64,000 nucleotides of DNA from Microglena sp. YARC (taxonomy: Eukaryota > Chlorophyta > Chlorophyceae > Chlamydomonadales > Chlamydomonadaceae): contig CM039464.1 of the NCBI GenBank assembly GCA_022414725.1, positions 17,667,405-17,731,404 of the forward strand, read 5' to 3'. This document shows positions 58,729 through 64,000 of the stretch, one piece after another (within the stretch, counting starts at the first letter, position 1; every line of letters starts with the position of its first letter). Under the pieces are notes generated by a model, which was not told the DNA's origin, made no database searches, and was given only the letters and a program-made list of their open reading frames with translations. The translations under genes and the position numbers were made by a program.

Positions 58729-61700
58729 CACGGAAGAAACAATAACACTAATTCATCAGTTTCGATCGATGTCTCGAGCTTCGGATCTCTTGTCGGTAAA
58801 ACGATCGTGGCCATTGCATGCGGCAACCTACACACGCTTGCACTTGACTCGACGGGACGCGTGCACGCATGGGGATTGAACACCATCGGCCAGCTAGGAA
58901 ATAATACTACCACTAATTCATTAGTGCCGATCGATGTCTCGAGCTTCGGATCTCTTGTCGGTAAAACGATCGTGGCCATTGCGGGCGGCTACTATCACAC
59001 GCTTGCCCTTGACTCCACGGGACGCGTGCACGCATGGGGATACAACTCCGAAGGCCAGCTCGGAATAAACAATACCACTAATTCATCAGTCCCGATCGAT
59101 GTCTCTAGTTTCGGATCTCTTGTCGGTAAAACGATCGTGGCCATTGCGGGTGGCGGCTTTCACACACTTGCCCTTGACTCGACGGGACGCGTGCACGCAT
59201 GGGGAAGAAACAATTTCGGCCATCTCGGAAGAAACAATACCACTCAATCAAATGTGCCGATCGATGTCTCTAGTTTCGGATCTCTTGTCGGTAAAACGAT
59301 CGTGGCCATTTCGGGCGGCATCAATCACACGCTTGCCCTTGACTCGACGGGACGCGTGCACGCATGGGGATACAACTCCGAAGGCCAGCTCGGAAGAAAC
59401 AATACCACTAATTCATCAGTTTCGATCGATGTCTCGAGCTTCGGATCTCTTGTCGGTAAAACGATCGTGGTCATTGCATGCGGCAACAATCACACGCTTG
59501 CCCTTTACTTGACGGGACGCGTGCACGCATGGGGATTGACCGCTCAAGGCCAGCTCGGAATAAACAATACCACTAATTCATCAGTCCCTCTCTTAATCGA
59601 CAAGACTGCGCGTGACTACCATCCTCGTGTCTTATCGACCGGTCTTGGTTCTCACAAATTGCTAACGAATATCGGCATTACCTCCAGTTCCTCCCTCATG
59701 GCGGTAGGCACGAATGCTTCCCGTCAGATCGGCGATAACACGGCGATCGATAGGCACATTCCCGTCGATGTTGGTGTTGGAAGTTTTGGAAGTGTCATCA
59801 TCAGTTCAGCAGAGAGTGTTACGCACAGCGCGATCGTTTTACAAAGCGGTGAAGTCTGGTGCTGGGGTAATAATACATATGGTCAATGCGGGAAGAATAC
59901 AGCTGGTGCTGTAGTGAGCGTTCCCACTAAAGTCGTTAGTATCACGAATGCAGTCGAAGTCGCATGTGGAAACGGGTTCACATTCGTACGCAATGCTGAC
60001 AATACGGTCCTGGCATTCGGTAACAATGCGAGTGGACAATTAGGTGTTGGAATGAGTATTGTTGCAACATCCACATTCACACCTACCCTTATAAGTGGAT
60101 TGGTAAGTATCAAACAGATTGCGGCAGGTACATCTCATGCTGCTTCCATCGATGGCTCAGGTACTTTGCGTGTCTGGGGTTCGGGTATACTGGGCAAATT
60201 GGGATTGGGTGATACTTCTAATAAAGATGTACCCACAATCGTGGATGTGTCCTTATTGGACTTTGCGAAAGCGACACGCGTTGCTCTTGGAGGTGATCAT
60301 ACAGTCGTTGTATGTAGCGAATCTGGAAAAGTTTACACAGCAGGTCTGAACGATGTCGGACAATTGGGTCGATCTACTGGATTCGGGAGTGGTGTGGGTA
60401 CCAATGTATTTGGTGCAGTGACAGATATGCCTACACCTGCAACGCCTTTGCGTGCAGCTTGTGGTTTGAAACATACTGCATTGCATGTGTCGAGCGATCG
60501 TATTGTTACTTTTGGCGATCGTGGTAATGGACAAACGATCGTTTCGAGTGGCGCTGCATGGATGCCGCAATTAGTGGAAGTTATCGGGGATGGCGAGGCG
60601 GCATACGATGTGCGTGCACTCGTGGCGGGGGCAACGTCTACACACGTGGAAATGCCGCCTAGATCGGAAGATGTGAATGGGTACGGAAGTGTGCCGCAAC
60701 GCATCTTGTCTTCGGCAATACAGAAAACATGGGGAAGAAGGAGTGCCAGTGCCTTGCCAACGAATTCGAAAATAGGTGATTTCTCCATTATGATATTATC
60801 GACAGGTAGCATTATCACCTGTGGAGTGAACATCAACGGCCAACTAGGAAATAACACGACATCATCAGGTGCGACGACAACATTACAAACCATATCGAGT
60901 AATGGATCTCTGAATGGTAAAACGATCGTGGCCATTGCGGGCGGTCAATATCACACGCTTGACCTTGACTCAACGGGACGCGTGCACGCATGGGGAAGAA
61001 ACGCCGAAGGCCAGCTAGGAATTAATACTACCACTCAATCAAATGTCCCGATCGATGTATCGAGCTTCGGATCTCTTGTCGGTAAAACGATCGTGGCCAT
61101 TGCGGGCGGCGATGTTCACACGCTTGCCCTTGACTCGATGGGACGCGTGCACGCATGGGGAAACAACACCCAAGGTCAGCTCGGAAGAAATACTACCACT
61201 GGTTCATTAGTGCCGATCGATGTCTCGAGTTTCGGATCTCTTGTCGGTAAAACGATCGTGGCCATTGCGGGCGGCAGCAATCACACGCTTGCCCTTGACT
61301 CGACGGGACGCGTGCACGCATGGGGATGGAAAGCCTACGCCCAGCTCGGAAATAATACTACCACTCAATCAAATGTCCCGCTCGATGTCTCGAGTTTCGG
61401 ATCTCTTGTCGGTAAAACGATCGTGGCCATTGCGGGTGGCGGCTTTCACGCACTTGCCCTTGACTCGACGGGACGCGTGCACGCATGGGGAAACAACGGT
61501 CAAGGTCAGGTCGGAAATAATACTACCACTGGTTCATTAGTGCCGATCAATGTCTCTAGTTTCGGATCTCTTGTCGGTAAAACGATCGTGGCTATTTCGG
61601 GCGGCTTCAATCACACGCTTGCCCTTGACTCGACTGGACGCGTGCACGCATGGGGATGGAGCGACAAAGCCCAGGTCGGAAATAATAGTACCACTCAATC

Positions 61701-61959
61701 AGCAGTGGCGATCGATGTCTCGAGCTTCGGATCTCTTGTCGGTAAAACGATCGTGGCCATTGCGGGCGGCAGCAATCACGCGCTTGCCCTTGACTCGACG
61801 GGACGCGTGCACGCATGGGGACACAACGTTCGAGGCCAGCTAGGAAATGGTAGTACCACTAATTCATCAGTCCCTGTTTTAGCGTTCACAACCGTTACAG
61901 GGACAAACTTGTTCGTGAACTTCACAGGCACTCACTTCACTCTTTGTGGCTTTTGTTGA
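58729..61959 (+). CDS. RCC1-repeat protein, 3' end cut by a LINE
   Basis: The frame is open from 58729 without an ATG near its start; the earliest codons already match an RCC1 unit (GRNNNTNSSVSIDVSSFGSL). About six near-identical units (58781-59590) are followed by a diverged RCC1-like middle (59590-60780) and seven more near-identical units to 61900. Each unit has HTLALDSTGRVHAWG, GQLG and SLVGKTIVAIAGG; the DNA period is exactly 165 bp (55 codons). RCC1 units form seven-bladed propellers that bind proteins or chromatin; giant viruses carry many such genes. The last ~10 codons (FTLCGFC) are LINE sequence. Confidence 0.85.
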   Translation, partial: HGRNNNTNSSVSIDVSSFGSLVGKTIVAIACGNLHTLALDSTGRVHAWGLNTIGQLGNNTTTNSLVPIDVSSFGSLVGKTIVAIAGGYYHTLALDSTGRVHAWGYNSEGQLGINNTTNSSVPIDVSSFGSLVGKTIVAIAGGGFHTLALDSTGRVHAWGRNNFGHLGRNNTTQSNVPIDVSSFGSLVGKTIVAISGGINHTLALDSTGRVHAWGYNSEGQLGRNNTTNSSVSIDVSSFGSLVGKTIVVIACGNNHTLALYLTGRVHAWGLTAQGQLGINNTTNSSVPLLIDKTARDYHPRVLSTGLGSHKLLTNIGITSSSSLMAVGTNASRQIGDNTAIDRHIPVDVGVGSFGSVIISSAESVTHSAIVLQSGEVWCWGNNTYGQCGKNTAGAVVSVPTKVVSITNAVEVACGNGFTFVRNADNTVLAFGNNASGQLGVGMSIVATSTFTPTLISGLVSIKQIAAGTSHAASIDGSGTLRVWGSGILGKLGLGDTSNKDVPTIVDVSLLDFAKATRVALGGDHTVVVCSESGKVYTAGLNDVGQLGRSTGFGSGVGTNVFGAVTDMPTPATPLRAACGLKHTALHVSSDRIVTFGDRGNGQTIVSSGAAWMPQLVEVIGDGEAAYDVRALVAGATSTHVEMPPRSEDVNGYGSVPQRILSSAIQKTWGRRSASALPTNSKIGDFSIMILSTGSIITCGVNINGQLGNNTTSSGATTTLQTISSNGSLNGKTIVAIAGGQYHTLDLDSTGRVHAWGRNAEGQLGINTTTQSNVPIDVSSFGSLVGKTIVAIAGGDVHTLALDSMGRVHAWGNNTQGQLGRNTTTGSLVPIDVSSFGSLVGKTIVAIAGGSNHTLALDSTGRVHAWGWKAYAQLGNNTTTQSNVPLDVSSFGSLVGKTIVAIAGGGFHALALDSTGRVHAWGNNGQGQVGNNTTTGSLVPINVSSFGSLVGKTIVAISGGFNHTLALDSTGRVHAWGWSDKAQVGNNSTTQSAVAIDVSSFGSLVGKTIVAIAGGSNHALALDSTGRVHAWGHNVRGQLGNGSTTNSSVPVLAFTTVTGTNLFVNFTGTHFTLCGFC

Positions 61960-63876
61960 TTTCAAGAAGGCTTATGATTGGGTCAACAGAGACTTGCTAT
62001 GGGATTGCTTAGCAAGGCTAGGAGTCAAGGACCCCTATCTCAGTATTCTGAAGTCCATGTATAATCATGTTGTTTTCCAAGTTCGCCTACATGGGGACAT
62101 TGGATCCTCCTTTCCATCCCTTGTAGGAGTTAAACAAGGAGACCCCCTATCCCCACTCCTATTCGGTCTGTTCATTGATAGAATTGAATCGTTCCTCCAA
62201 TCCAAGCTCCCAAATGTAGGGGCTGAGCTTAGGGGAAAGATTCTGCAACTGTTACTTTATGCTGATGACCTAGCTATAATGGCAGAATCCCCGGCAGATA
62301 TGCAAGCGATGCTTGACTGCCTGAGAGATTTCTGCGAGGCTACTAAGATGGCTGTGAATATAAAGAAAACTGAGATTGTCGTTTTCAACAAACAATTCTG
62401 TGATGAGGCCCGCATGGATCCTGATTACAAATTTGTCTATGATGGAGCACAACTTTCTACAAAGTTATCTTTTATCTACTTGGGATCCCTCTTTGTGGAT
62501 GGTGACTCAAGCAATCGTGCAAAAGCTGCTTTTTCTAGGATGCTCACTAAGGCCCAAAAGGCACACCACATGCTTCGTAGGCGATGCCATACTATGGAGA
62601 TATACAATATTGATATTCTCACCCACCTGTTTGATTCTCTTGTACAACCTATCCTGAATTTTGGCTGTGAGGTGTGGGCTCCTTCTATTCTGAACAACAC
62701 ACTTATCTCAAATGACCATGCTTGTGAGAAATGGCATAGAGGTATACTTAAACAAATGTTGGTGTTTGCCAATCTACTACATCTAATATTATCATGGAAG
62801 AGCTGGGTAGAACCCCGTTGTGTTTTGCTTGGCTTAAACAAGCTTTGCGCTTCTGGAACAAGACCATACATAAAGAACCTGAGGATCTCATTAGAATGGC
62901 TCTTGAGGAATCTTTTGACTCCAACACTGGCTGGGTTCATGACTTGCGTTGTGCTCTCCACAAGCTAGGATCCAGTAAAAACATCAACATTTTGGAGGCT
63001 GTCGATGTCGAAGGTATTATGTCTGAAGTTTTTGAGTCATGGAGGTTTAAGTACCCAAGTGACACCAATGCAGTTAGAGACATCCCTGATGAGAGAAGGG
63101 TTGGCTTTAAACGCCTCCGATACCAAAAATGGTTCGCAGCCAACAGCAATGATGAGAATGGCTTGATTCCCTTTACATCCGCCTTACATAAGCAGGATCA
63201 GATTCGTTCTATAGCACAGTTTAGAATGGGTTCCCATTGGCTGAACACAGAAAGAATGAGGGTGGTGGATAGAGCACACATCCCTCGCTCAATGAGACAC
63301 TGTCAAAATGTGTGGGTTCCAAAAAACTGAGGATGAAATGCATATGTTTAAGTGCCCTTTTTATAATGATATTCGCCTCCGCTACCAGAATCTGTTTACA
63401 GATATTTATAGGCATGTCCATGAGGATACCGACTTAACCGTATGGAATGTGGAATTCTGCGATTCCACATTCAGAACCTTTATGAATGGAAATGGCACTA
63501 AGTCTTTTTGGAGCAACCTAGCCGACTATCTTTCTACTTGTAGAAGAGCAAGACAGGAAGCCCTGGACTGCTTAGTGGCACCGTAATTTATTATCCCTTT
63601 TTTTCTTCTTGAGACTTCTCATTTGTTAGCTTCTTACCTCCGCCACTGTAAGTGGTTGAGATCTGGGTCCTGCTCTAAGGGGTTTAATACCTACGCCACC
63701 AAAACGGTGGTTGGGAGTTTGGTTTGTTTGTCCTCGACACACCCCTGATGTAATGGGGTTTTTTGCTTTGTGGGTGCTTTTTCTTTTTGTTTAAAGCACA
63801 GAGTCTCATACACCCTCGCGGTGTCAAGTAGACTTTAACATGTAATGTAATGTAATGTAATGTAATGTAATGTAAC
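61938..63876 (+). mobile_element. 5'-truncated non-LTR retrotransposon (LINE)
   Basis: It begins within the reverse transcriptase at LFVAFVDFKKAYD and ends in a (TGTAA)n tail at about 63840-63876. Truncation at the 5' end and a short-repeat 3' tail are typical of LINE insertion. It sits at the end of the RCC1 gene. ACAGGC occurs just before the insertion (61925) and right after the tail (63875), a possible short target duplication. Confidence 0.85.
61946..63583 (+). pseudogene. LINE ORF2: RT and C-terminal Cys/His finger, two frameshifts
   Basis: RT motifs: FVDFKKAYDWVN, VGVKQGDPLSPLLFGLFID, LQLLLYADDLAIMAES (catalytic YADD) and VNIKKTEIVVFN. The frame shifts near 62760 and resumes as MEELGRTPLCFAWLKQALRF. 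It shifts again near 63308 in an AAAA run and ends with MCGFQKTEDEMHMFKCP, the CxxC-H-C finger common at the end of LINE proteins. The N-terminal endonuclease is missing. It would reverse-transcribe at a nicked target. Confidence 0.88.
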
Positions 63877-64000
63877 AGGCCAACATCGTTGCTTCGTGGA
63901 CGCGCTCGCTCCAGCACGTCTACGCCATCACGAAGGACTTGTTGTCGTCACCGACAAAAACGCATATGCATCCGGTCTTTTAAGAGGCCGACAACGCGCC
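63584..64000. other. LINE 3' UTR, TGTAA tail and short flank
   Basis: 63590-63840 is the LINE 3' untranslated part. From about 63876 the flank (GACGCGCTCGCTCCAGCACG) is GC-richer, with a possible open frame to the window's end that is too short to assign. Confidence 0.5.

Overview
This is eukaryotic DNA, most likely from a microalga that has taken up giant-virus (NCLDV-type) DNA. The evidence is an LTR retrotransposon with a target-site duplication, a LINE, tRNA-derived SINEs, MITEs and many satellites, mixed with short, closely packed, mostly intronless genes of giant-virus type: D5 primase-helicase, T5orf172 nuclease-like paralogs, LRAT-like protein, RCC1 repeats, fibre-like protein, dual-specificity phosphatase and caspase-like protein. 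The species cannot be fixed from the sequence. A green alga is a guess from what is known of endogenised giant viruses.

Layout. Positions 1-16,560 look like host sequence: SINEs, minisatellites, a secreted proline-rich repeat protein (3714-4613) and a 6.85 kb Ty1/copia element (7573-14424). That element has 383 bp LTRs differing by one base and an AACGG target duplication, and it sits inside a SINE. After a poly-C run near 16,540 the character changes. Positions 16,800-61,940 carry the virus-like genes, on both strands with short spacers, many of them broken, duplicated or reduced to fragments. At about 61,940 a 5'-truncated LINE interrupts the end of the RCC1 gene, so the virus-like region may continue past the window.

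Mobile elements of the virus-like part. Two near-identical IS607-type elements (20013-22067 and 34219-36260) each encode a serine recombinase and a TnpB/Fanzor2-type RuvC nuclease, and each copy carries different lesions. A third element (45098-48514) is a Tc1/mariner-type transposon with inverted ends and a TA duplication. It carries a DDE transposase and, divergently, a full-length Fanzor1-type RuvC nuclease with an apparently complete D-E-D triad. A separate 135 bp piece homologous to the 3' end of the Fanzor1 unit lies at 57288-57422. So both known classes of eukaryotic/viral OMEGA-type RNA-guided nuclease occur about 10 kb apart. This is the most interesting content of the window.

Decay and duplication. 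A D5-like gene follows a six-unit 221 bp tandem array. A T5orf172 gene pair follows a six-unit ~112 bp array and has fragments elsewhere. Several families of short dispersed repeats recur across the virus-like part only. Frameshifts often fall in homopolymer runs, so some lesions could be sequencing errors. No major capsid protein, DNA polymerase B, packaging ATPase or late transcription factor is visible here; the giant-virus assignment rests on D5 and the mixture of families.
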